The translations under genes and the position numbers were made by a program. From contig CALGMC010000139.1 in NCBI GenBank assembly GCA_937959145.1, positions 1-6,693 on the forward strand: 6,693 nucleotides of DNA. The letters run 5' to 3'. Positions 1 to 6,153 of this stretch are shown here, one piece after another. Numbering within the stretch: the first letter of the stretch is position 1; the number at the start of each line of letters is the position of its first letter. The DNA is from an uncultured Chlorobiales bacterium. Its GTDB lineage: Bacteria > Bacteroidota > Chlorobiia > Chlorobiales > Thermochlorobacteraceae. Under the pieces are notes generated by a model that was not told the DNA's origin, ran no database searches, and saw nothing but the letters and a program-made list of their open reading frames with translations.

Positions 1-452
1 TCATCAACGAAGTGAACTGTTGCGCCGCTTTCTTTTTCTTTGGCTTCAATCACGGCGCGATGGACATTCATGCCATACATGCCTTCGCCGCCGAACTTCG
101 GCAAGAGCGCGGGGTGAATGTTGAGAATGCGTTTCGGATACCGCTCGATAACTGCCTTCGGCACGCGCTTCATGTAGCCTGCAAGCAAAATCAAATCCAC
201 CTGTCGCTTCTCCAATTCTGAAAGCATCGCTTGCACAAAAGCATCTTCATTCGGAACGGTTTTGCTCGATAAATGCACGGCGTCAATGCCATTTTCACGC
301 GCAAATTGCATCGCGCCACATTGCGAGTTGTTCGAGAGGCACATCACAATTTGGCAGGGAAGGGGTCTTTCTTGAATGTGTTTGTGAAGGGCTTTGAAGT
401 TTGAGCCGCCGCCTGAACAAAACACGGCGAGATTTTTTTTGCGCGATAACAT
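1..452 (-). CDS. purN: Phosphoribosylglycinamide formyltransferase (PurN), 3' end outside window
   Basis: This enzyme transfers a formyl group from 10-formyl-tetrahydrofolate to glycinamide ribonucleotide, the third step of de novo purine synthesis in the cytosol. Reading from the ATG at 452-450, 150 residues are visible of a family usually near 190-210. The N-terminal strand and phosphate-binding loop is VFCSGGGSN (residues 10-18). LILLAGYMKRVP lies at 87-98, and the catalytic Asn and His are in NIHPALLP (N111, H113). The region GGEGMYGMNVHRAVIEA (121-137) followed by SGATVHFVD is the folate-side loop in the form I associate with Bacteroidota/Chlorobiota. The catalytic Asp of the xxDxG motif falls just beyond the window edge. 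The start is placed where the first beta strand begins; there is no clear Shine-Dalgarno. It lies 97 bp downstream of nuoI on the same strand, with a possible terminator between them, so cotranscription is doubtful. Confidence 0.95.
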   Translation of the reverse strand, partial: MLSRKKNLAVFCSGGGSNFKALHKHIQERPLPCQIVMCLSNNSQCGAMQFARENGIDAVHLSSKTVPNEDAFVQAMLSELEKRQVDLILLAGYMKRVPKAVIERYPKRILNIHPALLPKFGGEGMYGMNVHRAVIEAKEKESGATVHFVD

Positions 453-480
453 GGTCTTTGTTGTCGGTGAAAAAATGACG

Positions 481-548
481 AAAAAACAAAAAGGCGTCTC
501 TTTACGAAACACCTTTCTGAGACAGTCAAGTGAAAATGCGAAGAGACG
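481..548 (-). terminator. Candidate intrinsic terminator after nuoI
   Basis: Read on the minus strand, CGTCTCTT (548-541) pairs perfectly with AAGAGACG (502-495). This is followed by CC and then a T-rich run TTTTTGTTTTTT (492-481). The position immediately after the nuoI stop and before purN suits a Rho-independent terminator. The weakness is the 38-nt loop, which is long; a small inner CTG/CAG hairpin and a bulged CACTT/AAGGTG pairing could shorten it. The arms and T-tract are seen directly; function is inferred. Confidence 0.42.
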
Positions 549-549
549 G

Positions 550-1107
550 TCAGGACTTTGCCTCTTCGCCAACATACTGCGCGTCGGCTTTGCGGACAGC
601 GTTTTTATAGTCGCGCAAAAATTCCAATCGCTCTTTGACGCGCTCCATCGGCACAAGCAATTTTTCTTTGTCCATAATCGCCTCTGAACGCGACTTATAG
701 TTGATGTCGTATTCGTCGCTCATCACAATCGCTTCTTCGGGGCAGACTTCTTCGCAATAGCCGCAGTAAATACAGCGAAGCATGTTGATTTCAAACGTAA
801 TCGGGTGACGCTCTTGTGGAAGGTCGGTTTCATTGGCTTGAAGGCTAATTGCCATCGGCGGACACGCACGCGCACATAGCCCACACGCCACGCAACGCTC
901 GCCAGTTTTATCCTCACGCTCGACCAACACAGGCCGCCCGCGAAACGACCCCGGCGGCTTCCATTTTACTTCGGGATATTCTGAGGTGAATTTCGGACGA
1001 AACATCTGCGCGAATGTAAACGCTAAACCCTTGAAAATTTCAGGCAGATAAAGCCGTTCCAAAAAGGTCAGTTTCGTGCGCTTGATATTTGGATTCTTAA
1101 CTTGCAT
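550..1107 (-). CDS. nuoI: NADH-quinone oxidoreductase subunit I (NuoI), 2x[4Fe-4S]
   Basis: NuoI is the peripheral-arm ferredoxin-like subunit of respiratory complex I. It carries clusters N6a and N6b, which pass electrons towards the quinone site. The 185-residue protein has both four-Cys motifs: C72-x2-C75-x2-C78-x3-C82-P and C112-x2-C115-x2-C118-x3-C122-P. The N-terminal part (residues 15-46) has the family pattern LPEIFKGLAFTF...RPKFTSEYPE, followed by the RGRPVL segment that leads into the first cluster. The start at 1107 is chosen because the family begins here and the length is normal. The frame stays open to 1545, but that extension is unlike any NuoI and lies under the opposite-strand hydrolase gene. 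There is no clear Shine-Dalgarno. No other nuo gene is adjacent: a divergent hydrolase lies upstream and purN downstream, so the gene is detached from the usual nuo cluster. A role in another ferredoxin-linked complex is possible, but the match to NuoI is strong. Confidence 0.92.
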   Translation of the reverse strand: MQVKNPNIKRTKLTFLERLYLPEIFKGLAFTFAQMFRPKFTSEYPEVKWKPPGSFRGRPVLVEREDKTGERCVACGLCARACPPMAISLQANETDLPQERHPITFEINMLRCIYCGYCEEVCPEEAIVMSDEYDINYKSRSEAIMDKEKLLVPMERVKERLEFLRDYKNAVRKADAQYVGEEAKS

Positions 1108-1175
1108 ACTGCTTATTGTTATGTTCGTGTGGAAAAGTCGCTGTGAAGATACAAAGAAACTACGATGCTCGATAA

Positions 1176-1204
1176 ACTTTAATTCGCAAACATTTAATTC
1201 GCAA
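1176..1204 (-). promoter_or_regulatory. Possible sigma70-like promoter for nuoI
   Basis: In the divergent gap between nuoI and the hydrolase gene, the minus strand has TTGCGA (1204-1199), a 17-bp spacer and TAAAGT (1181-1176), each matching 4 of 6 positions of the -35 and -10 consensus. The -10 lies about 69 nt from the nuoI ATG. If the organism is a Bacteroidota, its primary sigma factor prefers a different consensus and this match may be chance. The site is built from the tandem repeat, so the two observations are not independent. Confidence 0.2.
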
Positions 1205-1207
1205 ACA
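1178..1207. repeat. Perfect 15-bp tandem direct repeat (two copies)
   Basis: TTTAATTCGCAAACA occurs twice head to tail (1178-1192 and 1193-1207) with no mismatch. It ends 14 bp before the ATG of the glycoside hydrolase and lies within the 114-bp region divergent to nuoI. It could be a pair of regulator half-sites at 1.5 helical turns, or a simple replication-slippage duplication. No inverted symmetry is evident within the unit beyond AATT. Confidence 0.85.
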
Positions 1208-1221
1208 ACCAAAATAACAAC

Positions 1222-2481
1222 ATGCGACTGCTCGCGTTTTTCTTCTTGCTCCTCACAACCTCCACCGTTGCACAGCCAATTAAGGTTGAGATTCAAAGAA
1301 CGGAAAACGGATTTCAACTCGTGCGCGAAGGCAAACCGTATTTCATTAAAGGCGCAGGCGGAATTTCGTTTTTGAACGAAGCCAAAGAAGCCGGCGCAAA
1401 CTCGGTTCGCACTTGGCACTACACTGACAAAGAATCGTTGCTCGATGAAGCCCACCGTCTCGGATTGACGGTCTGTCTTGGCTTCTGGGTTCGCCCCGAA
1501 CGTCAAGGCATGGACTACAACGACGAAAAAGCCGTCAAAGCGCAATTCGATCGATTCAAAGAAGCCGTGTTAAAGTTCAAAGACCACCCCGCCTTGCTCT
1601 GTTGGGCAATCGGCAACGAAGTGGATTTGAATTACAAAAACACCAATGTTTGGAACGCCATTCAAGACCTCGCCAAAATGATTCACGACCTTGACCCGAA
1701 TCACCCGACGACGACCGTCATTGCAGGCATCAAGCGCGATGTGGTCAATGAAATCAAAACGAAATGCCCTGATATTGATTTTCTCGGCATCAATGTTTAC
1801 GGCGATATTGAAAACGTCCCGAAAAAAGTGCGCGACTACGGCTGGGAAAAGCCTTATTTCATCGGCGAGTGGAGTTCTACCGGACATTGGGAAGTGCCGA
1901 AAACCAAATGGGGCGCACCGATTGAACAATCTTCAACCGAGCGCGCAAAATTGGCACGCACGCGCTACGCCAATTCCATCGCCAAAGATTCTCTGCAATG
2001 CGTTGGCGGCTACGTCTTCATTTGGGGACAAAAGCAGGAGCGCACGCCAACTTGGTATGGTGTCTTTACCGAAGCCAAAGAAAAAACGGAAATGGTCGAT
2101 GTGATGACGGAAATTTGGACAGGAAAAAAAGCACCCAACACCGCACCGAAACTTTCTTCGTTCAAGATTGACGGTAAACTTGCATCGGATAACATCATGC
2201 TTAAACCGAATCAACCCTACCTTGCCACATTCAACGCAAGCGACAGCGAAGGCGACATGCTCCAACCTCGTTGGGAATTGCTCCCTGAAAGCACCGACCT
2301 CAAAGAAGGCGGCGATAAAGAAGCCCGCCCCGAAACGCTCAACGCCTTGATTCAAACTCAAACCTCGAACTCGGTTACGTTTCTTTCGCCACAAAAGCGC
2401 GGCGCGTATCGGCTCTTCCTTTATGTCGCCGATGGCAAGGGTGCGGTCGCAACCCAAAACATTCCTTTTTTTGTGGAGTGA
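1222..2481 (+). CDS. Secreted glycoside hydrolase, GH2-type TIM barrel with C-terminal Ig-like domain
   Basis: The 419-residue protein starts with a signal peptide: MR, a hydrophobic stretch at 3-11, and a likely signal peptidase I site TVA|Q after A17. A clan GH-A TIM barrel follows (about residues 30-300), resembling the catalytic domain of family GH2 and related GH5-like proteins. KGAGG with EAKEAGANSVRTW (53-65) forms the early barrel, and LDEAHRLGLTVCLGFW (74-89) the next strand. The acid/base Glu is E133 in WAIGNEV after KDHPALL, and the nucleophile Glu is E216 in YFIGEW at the end of a later strand. Residues from about 304 (NTAPKLSSF...ASDSEGD...W.L...GAYRLFLYVADGKG) look like an Ig/cadherin-like beta-sandwich often appended to secreted hydrolases. 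The sugar-binding domains of true GH2 enzymes are missing, so the substrate cannot be named; a beta-linked glycan is likely. No Shine-Dalgarno is seen. The gene converges on mlaE with an 11-bp gap. Confidence 0.88.
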   Translation: MRLLAFFFLLLTTSTVAQPIKVEIQRTENGFQLVREGKPYFIKGAGGISFLNEAKEAGANSVRTWHYTDKESLLDEAHRLGLTVCLGFWVRPERQGMDYNDEKAVKAQFDRFKEAVLKFKDHPALLCWAIGNEVDLNYKNTNVWNAIQDLAKMIHDLDPNHPTTTVIAGIKRDVVNEIKTKCPDIDFLGINVYGDIENVPKKVRDYGWEKPYFIGEWSSTGHWEVPKTKWGAPIEQSSTERAKLARTRYANSIAKDSLQCVGGYVFIWGQKQERTPTWYGVFTEAKEKTEMVDVMTEIWTGKKAPNTAPKLSSFKIDGKLASDNIMLKPNQPYLATFNASDSEGDMLQPRWELLPESTDLKEGGDKEARPETLNALIQTQTSNSVTFLSPQKRGAYRLFLYVADGKGAVATQNIPFFVE

Positions 2482-2492
2482 GTGTGTGAAGG

Positions 2493-3239
2493 TCAGAAGA
2501 GAAAAAACCAAAGAATATAATCCGCGATAAGAATCATTGCGGCAGAAACAACGAAACTGCGAATGGTTGAAATCCCCACGCCTTCTGCGCCACCATCGGT
2601 GCGAAATCCAATGTGGCAACCAAGTAGCGAGGTCGAGAGCCCAAAAATGCCCGCCTTCAAAAGCGCGCCGAAGACATCTTGCAGATAAAAAAAATTCTTG
2701 AACGATTCAAAAAAGAGATATTGCGAAATGCCTAAAAAGGCACTCGACACAATGAACGCCCCAACAATCGCAACAAGATTTGAAAACACCACCAACACAG
2801 GCATCATAACGGTTGTAGCAACCACACGCGGCATGGCGAGGTATCGGACAGGACTAATTGCCATAATATCCAATGCGTCTAATTGTTCGGTAACTTTCAT
2901 CGTGCCAAGTTCCGCCGCAATCGACGCGCCAACTCTGCCCGCAATGATAATGCCCGTCAGAACTGGACCGAGTTCAATAAGAATCACGCGGCTGGTAATG
3001 CCGCCCACAAGGCTCATCGGCGCAAGTCCTTTCATTTGATATGCCGCTTGCCAAGCCGCAATCGCCCCCGTGAAAATGGAAACCAACACCACAAGCGGAA
3101 GCGAATCGACGCCAATGTGCGACATTTGCGAGATGATGTTTTTTCTATCGCGAAAGACGCGCGGCAACGCGCCAATCACGCCACCAAGCAAAATGAACAC
3201 TTCGCCGATTTCGCTGAAAAAATTAACAACCGATTTCAT
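2493..3239 (-). CDS. mlaE: MlaE/YrbE-family lipid ABC transporter permease
   Basis: This is the inner-membrane permease of an Mla-type ABC system that moves phospholipid between the inner and outer membrane and helps keep outer-membrane asymmetry. The 248-residue protein has an N-terminal amphipathic segment, then several hydrophobic spans (roughly 47-66, 85-104, 137-168, 190-208 and 227-247). The family hallmark is the block ELGPVLTGIIIAGRVGASIAAELG followed by TMKVTEQLDALDIM (together about 89-126), whose Glu-rich turn contacts the ATPase. A second conserved block, GCHIGFRTDGGAEGVG, is at 207-222. Length is normal and the start sits at the family N-terminus; no Shine-Dalgarno is visible. 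The usual partners, the MlaF ATPase and MlaD MCE protein, are not adjacent: sodB lies divergently upstream and the hydrolase converges downstream. The function therefore depends on partners encoded elsewhere. Confidence 0.93.
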   Translation of the reverse strand: MKSVVNFFSEIGEVFILLGGVIGALPRVFRDRKNIISQMSHIGVDSLPLVVLVSIFTGAIAAWQAAYQMKGLAPMSLVGGITSRVILIELGPVLTGIIIAGRVGASIAAELGTMKVTEQLDALDIMAISPVRYLAMPRVVATTVMMPVLVVFSNLVAIVGAFIVSSAFLGISQYLFFESFKNFFYLQDVFGALLKAGIFGLSTSLLGCHIGFRTDGGAEGVGISTIRSFVVSAAMILIADYILWFFLF

Positions 3240-3340
3240 AGAGAATTCATAGACTTATTCATGGACAAAGGGCAGTTGGAACGATGTTTAAGCCTCTGCC
3301 GTTTCAAGCAGTGAAATTGAACGAAAAACAAGATAGTCAA

Positions 3341-4066
3341 ATGCCTACCCGTAGAGAAGTCCTCAAAACAACCGCCCTCGCCTTAGGTGGAATTGCATTA
3401 GGCTTGAATGCCTGTTCCGACAACAAACAATCTTCTTCAAAAACAAATCAATCTCAAACAATGACGCACACACTTCCCGAACTGCCTTACGCGCCAACCG
3501 CGCTCGAACCTCACATCTCCGCAAAAACATTTGAATTTCATCACGGAAAGCACCACAAAGCTTACGTGGATAACCTCAACAAACTCATTGCAGGCACCGA
3601 CCTCGAGAGCAAAACGCTCGAAGAAGTCGTTGCCGCTTCGGCAAAAGATGCAAGCAAAGCAGGCATTTTCAACAATGCCGCGCAAGTTTGGAATCACACT
3701 TTCTACTGGAACTCCATGAAGCCTAACGGCGGCGGCGAACCCACTGGCAAATTGATGGATAAAATCAAAGAAGATTTCGGCGACTTCGGAAAGTTCAAAG
3801 AAGAATTTAAGAACGCGGGCGTTACGCAATTTGGCTCAGGCTGGGCGTGGCTCGTTTTAGAAGGCGGAAAACTCAAAATTACCAAAACGCCAAACGCCGA
3901 TATGCCGCTCGTTCACGGACAAACACCACTCCTGACGATGGACGTTTGGGAACACGCCTACTACATCGACTACCAAAACCGCCGTCCCGATTACGCCCAA
4001 ACCTTCATCGACAAATTGATTAACTGGGACTTCGTTTCCAAGAATTTTGAATTGGCAATGAAGTAA
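3341..4066 (+). CDS. sodB: Fe-type superoxide dismutase with N-terminal export/lipoprotein signal
   Basis: It converts superoxide to oxygen and hydrogen peroxide. From the ATG at 3341 the protein has 241 residues against about 193 for cytosolic SodB. The SOD fold starts at LPELPYAPTALEPHIS (45-60). Metal ligands by family alignment are H67 (FEFHHGKHH), H119 (VWNHTFYW), D201 and H205 (MDVWEHAYY). Q115 in NNAAQVW and A186 in NADMPL are the Fe-type outer-sphere pattern rather than the Mn-type one. The first 40 residues are an added leader: twin arginine TRREVLK (3-9), hydrophobic 12-22, and a lipobox-like LNAC ending at C25, then a Ser/Asn/Gln-rich linker. This suggests Tat export and perhaps lipidation. 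Starting at 3341 places the twin Arg at residues 4-5; the in-frame ATG at 3284 would add 19 residues. An internal ATG at 3461 (M41) matches the usual cytosolic start. A 101-bp gap separates it from divergent mlaE, in which I see no clear promoter. Confidence 0.93.
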   Translation: MPTRREVLKTTALALGGIALGLNACSDNKQSSSKTNQSQTMTHTLPELPYAPTALEPHISAKTFEFHHGKHHKAYVDNLNKLIAGTDLESKTLEEVVAASAKDASKAGIFNNAAQVWNHTFYWNSMKPNGGGEPTGKLMDKIKEDFGDFGKFKEEFKNAGVTQFGSGWAWLVLEGGKLKITKTPNADMPLVHGQTPLLTMDVWEHAYYIDYQNRRPDYAQTFIDKLINWDFVSKNFELAMK

Positions 4067-4102
4067 GTCAAGTGCCAAAAGGCAAGCGCAAATCTCAAAC
4101 AA

Positions 4103-4130
4103 AAAAGGCAGAGCGAAAACTCTGCCTTTT
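4103..4130. terminator. Strong bidirectional intrinsic terminator between sodB and aspS
   Basis: An 11-bp perfect stem, AAAAGGCAGAG (4103-4113) with CTCTGCCTTTT (4120-4130), closes a 6-nt loop. On the plus strand it is followed by TTTTGCTTTTG and lies 36 nt after the sodB stop. On the minus strand the stem is followed by TTTTTTGTTTG, so it can also stop aspS transcripts arriving from the right. The location between convergent genes supports a shared terminator. Confidence 0.9.
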
Positions 4131-4156
4131 GCTTTTGCGAAATCCAAAGAGAGAAC

Positions 4157-4190
4157 ACAGATAAAACAGATTGGACGGTTTACCACAGAT
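4157..4190. repeat. Degenerate ACAGAT direct repeats
   Basis: ACAGAT occurs three times in 34 bp (4157-4162, 4166-4171, 4185-4190), in contexts ACACAGAT, AACAGATT and CCACAGATTTT. This resembles decayed copies of the ACACAGATT-type intergenic repeat I know from several environmental bacterial genomes. There is no open reading frame here. Copy number elsewhere in the genome cannot be seen from this window. Confidence 0.45.
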
Positions 4191-4209
4191 TTTGCAAAGG
4201 CGAGATGAA

Positions 4210-4289
4210 CGTGGTTATTCTGAGCGAAGTGATTCTAATGAATAATGAGCAACGAGTAATGACGAACAGAAAGCGGAATGACAATCACG
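4210..4289. repeat. Imperfect inverted-repeat element (TTCTGAGCGAAG type)
   Basis: The left part contains TTATTCTGAGCGAAGTGATT (4215-4234). The right part contains GCGGAATGACAATCACG (4273-4289), whose reverse complement, CGTGATTGTCATTCCGC, resembles the left arm CGTGGTTATTCTGAGC (4210-4225) with mismatches and a small gap. The TCATTCTGAGCGAAG core is a familiar intergenic repeat in Bacteroidota, Chlorobiota and some Chloroflexota, recalled from memory. The right arm overlaps the last codons of aspS. It looks like a decayed non-coding repeat rather than a gene. Confidence 0.5.
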
Positions 4290-6081
4290 AGGCGTGTTTC
4301 TTTTCAGGCAAATCGAGTTTGATGTGCAGTTCGCGCAGTTGTTTTGGCGTTACTTCCGACGGTGCACCCGTCATCAGGTCTTGTGCTTTTTGGTTCATCG
4401 GGAAGGCAATCACTTCGCGAATGTTGCTTTCGTCGGCATAAAGCATCACGATGCGGTCAATGCCCGGAGCAATGCCGCCGTGCGGTGGCGCGCCATGCTG
4501 AAACGCACGAATCATGTGTCCGAACTTCTTGTCGACGTCTTCTTTCGTGTAGCCTGCAATCTCAAAGGCTTTATACATCACTTCGGGCTTGTGATTGCGA
4601 ATCGCGCCTGACGAGAGTTCAATGCCGTTGCAAACGATGTCGTATTGATAAGCATAAATGTCTATCGGATTTTTCGTCAGCAGTGCCTCCATTCCGCCTT
4701 GGGGCATTGAAAAAGGATTGTGTGAGAAATCAATTTTCTTTTCCTCTTCGTTGTATTCAAACATCGGGAAATCGACAATCCAGCAATAGGCGAGCAAATC
4801 TTTATCGAGGTTGAAAAGCGGCGTGAAGTAGTTGCGAATCGCGCCCATGGCTTTGCAGGTTTTTTCCCACACACCTGCCGCGAAAAAGACCACATCGCCC
4901 GCTTCAACGTTCAATGCTTTGATGAGTGCGTCTTTTTCCGCATCAGAAAGGAACTTGTAAATCGGACTTTGAACTTCGCCGCCTTCTTTGTAGCGAATGT
5001 AGGCTAAGCCCGGAAGTCCAAGTTCTTTCTTTGCAAATTCTTCGGCTTTGTCGTAAAAGAGGCGCGGCTCATTGGCTCTGCCTGAAAGTTTCATCGCTTT
5101 AACGCACTTGCCTTTGTCGGTATTCGCCGCAAAGACTTTGAACGATGATTGCTTGAAAATCTCCGTTACATCTTCAATCACAAGCGGATTGCGAAGGTCG
5201 GGCTTATCCGAACCGTAGCGGTTCATGGCGTCCAAATACTTGATGCGCGGGAAGGGCAGTTGCATGATGCGCTTGTGCGAAAGTTTCGCCGTGAGCGTTT
5301 CAAACAATCCTTCCAAAACTTTGAACAAATCGTCCTGTGTGATGAACGACATTTCCATATCGAGTTGATAGAATTCGCCCGGACTGCGGTCGGCGCGCGC
5401 ATCTTCGTCGCGAAAGCACGGTGCGATTTGGAAATACTTATCGAAGCCCGACACCATCAAAAGTTGTTTGAACTGTTGCGGGGCTTGTGGAAGCGCGTAA
5501 AATTTGCCCGGATGTAAGCGTGAAGGCACAAGGTAATCGCGTGCGCCTTCGGGCGAAGAGTTCGTCAGAATCGGCGTTTGAATCTCGAGAAATCCAAGTT
5601 CAGAAAGATAGCGGCGAATTTCCGCAATGACTTTGGAGCGATAAATGATGTTGCTATGCAACTTTTCGCGACGCAGGTCAAGGAAGCGATATTTGAGGCG
5701 CAATTCTTCCGAAGTCGGTGTTTCGTCGGCAATCGGAAAGGGCATGGGCTCGGCGGCACTTTCAACTGTGAGCGATTTCACGACAACCTCAATTTCGCCT
5801 GTTGGCAAATTCGCATTAACGGCTTCAGGCGCACGCGCAATCACTGTGCCTTCAACACAAATGACCGATTCAACCCGCAAATGCTCGACTTCTTGAAACA
5901 GCGTTTGATTATGTGGCTCAATAACGATTTGCGCAATGCCGGTGTGGTCGCGCAGGTCGATAAAAATCAATCCACCATGGTCGCGTTTGCGATGAATCCA
6001 ACCCGCAAGTTTGACGGTTTCCGAAAGGTTCGATTTTCGAAGGTCGCCGCAAAAGTGCGTGCGATAGTGTAAAGACGGCAT
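4285..6081 (-). CDS. aspS: Aspartyl-tRNA synthetase, bacterial type, probably nondiscriminating
   Basis: This class IIb synthetase charges tRNA-Asp with aspartate in the cytosol. From the ATG at 6081 it has 598 residues, close to the usual 590. YRTHFCGDL (6-14) opens the OB-fold anticodon-binding domain, with GWIHRKRDHGGLIFIDLRD (27-45). Motif 1 is around FLEIQTPIL (164-172), with SSPEGARDYLVPSR next. Motif 2 is FRDEDARADRSPGEFYQLD (223-241). The bacterial GAD insert occupies about 290-420. Motif 3 is GIAPGIDRIVML (536-547). H35-G36-G37 is the RDHGG signature of enzymes that also charge tRNA-Asn, implying GatCAB-dependent Asn-tRNA formation. The frame is open to 6231, which would add 50 unrelated residues and overlap hemF, so that start is rejected; an ATG at 6126 (15 residues longer) is possible. 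No Shine-Dalgarno is seen. It lies 107 bp downstream of hemF on the same strand, so cotranscription is possible. Confidence 0.96.
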   Translation of the reverse strand: MPSLHYRTHFCGDLRKSNLSETVKLAGWIHRKRDHGGLIFIDLRDHTGIAQIVIEPHNQTLFQEVEHLRVESVICVEGTVIARAPEAVNANLPTGEIEVVVKSLTVESAAEPMPFPIADETPTSEELRLKYRFLDLRREKLHSNIIYRSKVIAEIRRYLSELGFLEIQTPILTNSSPEGARDYLVPSRLHPGKFYALPQAPQQFKQLLMVSGFDKYFQIAPCFRDEDARADRSPGEFYQLDMEMSFITQDDLFKVLEGLFETLTAKLSHKRIMQLPFPRIKYLDAMNRYGSDKPDLRNPLVIEDVTEIFKQSSFKVFAANTDKGKCVKAMKLSGRANEPRLFYDKAEEFAKKELGLPGLAYIRYKEGGEVQSPIYKFLSDAEKDALIKALNVEAGDVVFFAAGVWEKTCKAMGAIRNYFTPLFNLDKDLLAYCWIVDFPMFEYNEEEKKIDFSHNPFSMPQGGMEALLTKNPIDIYAYQYDIVCNGIELSSGAIRNHKPEVMYKAFEIAGYTKEDVDKKFGHMIRAFQHGAPPHGGIAPGIDRIVMLYADESNIREVIAFPMNQKAQDLMTGAPSEVTPKQLRELHIKLDLPEKKHAS

Positions 6082-6088
6082 CGTGCCG
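6076..6088 (-). promoter_or_regulatory. Small GC-rich hairpin over the aspS start codon
   Basis: CGGCA (6088-6084, minus strand) pairs with TGCCG (6080-6076) around a 3-nt loop CGA. The chosen aspS ATG (6081-6079) is partly in this stem. This could limit initiation at 6081, could hint that translation starts at 6126, or could be chance; a 5-bp stem is common. Confidence 0.25.
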
Positions 6089-6153
6089 CGAGAAGTCGTT
6101 TGTTCGTGTGGTGCCACGTCGAGCATATCCAATGTGTGTTGACTGTATGCGTT

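Noticed and set aside
1108..1545. N-terminal extension of the nuoI frame by 146 residues
   Set aside because: It does not resemble NuoI, it crosses the divergent intergenic region and lies under the 5' part of the opposite-strand hydrolase; the protein from 1107 has normal length.
1933..2619. Minus-strand open frame of 228 codons
   Set aside because: It lies opposite the hydrolase and the mlaE 3' end in another frame, has Phe/Arg/Cys-rich low-quality composition and no recognisable motif; it is a shadow.
3284..3340. sodB start at 3284
   Set aside because: It would push the twin-arginine motif to residue 23; the start at 3341 gives a normal signal-peptide n-region. It is not fully excluded.
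4205..4441. Short plus-strand frame of 78 codons after sodB
   Set aside because: Its first part is repeat debris and its remainder is antisense to the aspS 3' end; no initiation signal.
5578..6072. Plus-strand open frame of 164 codons opposite aspS
   Set aside because: It is antisense to a conserved AspRS coding region and its translation shows no family features.
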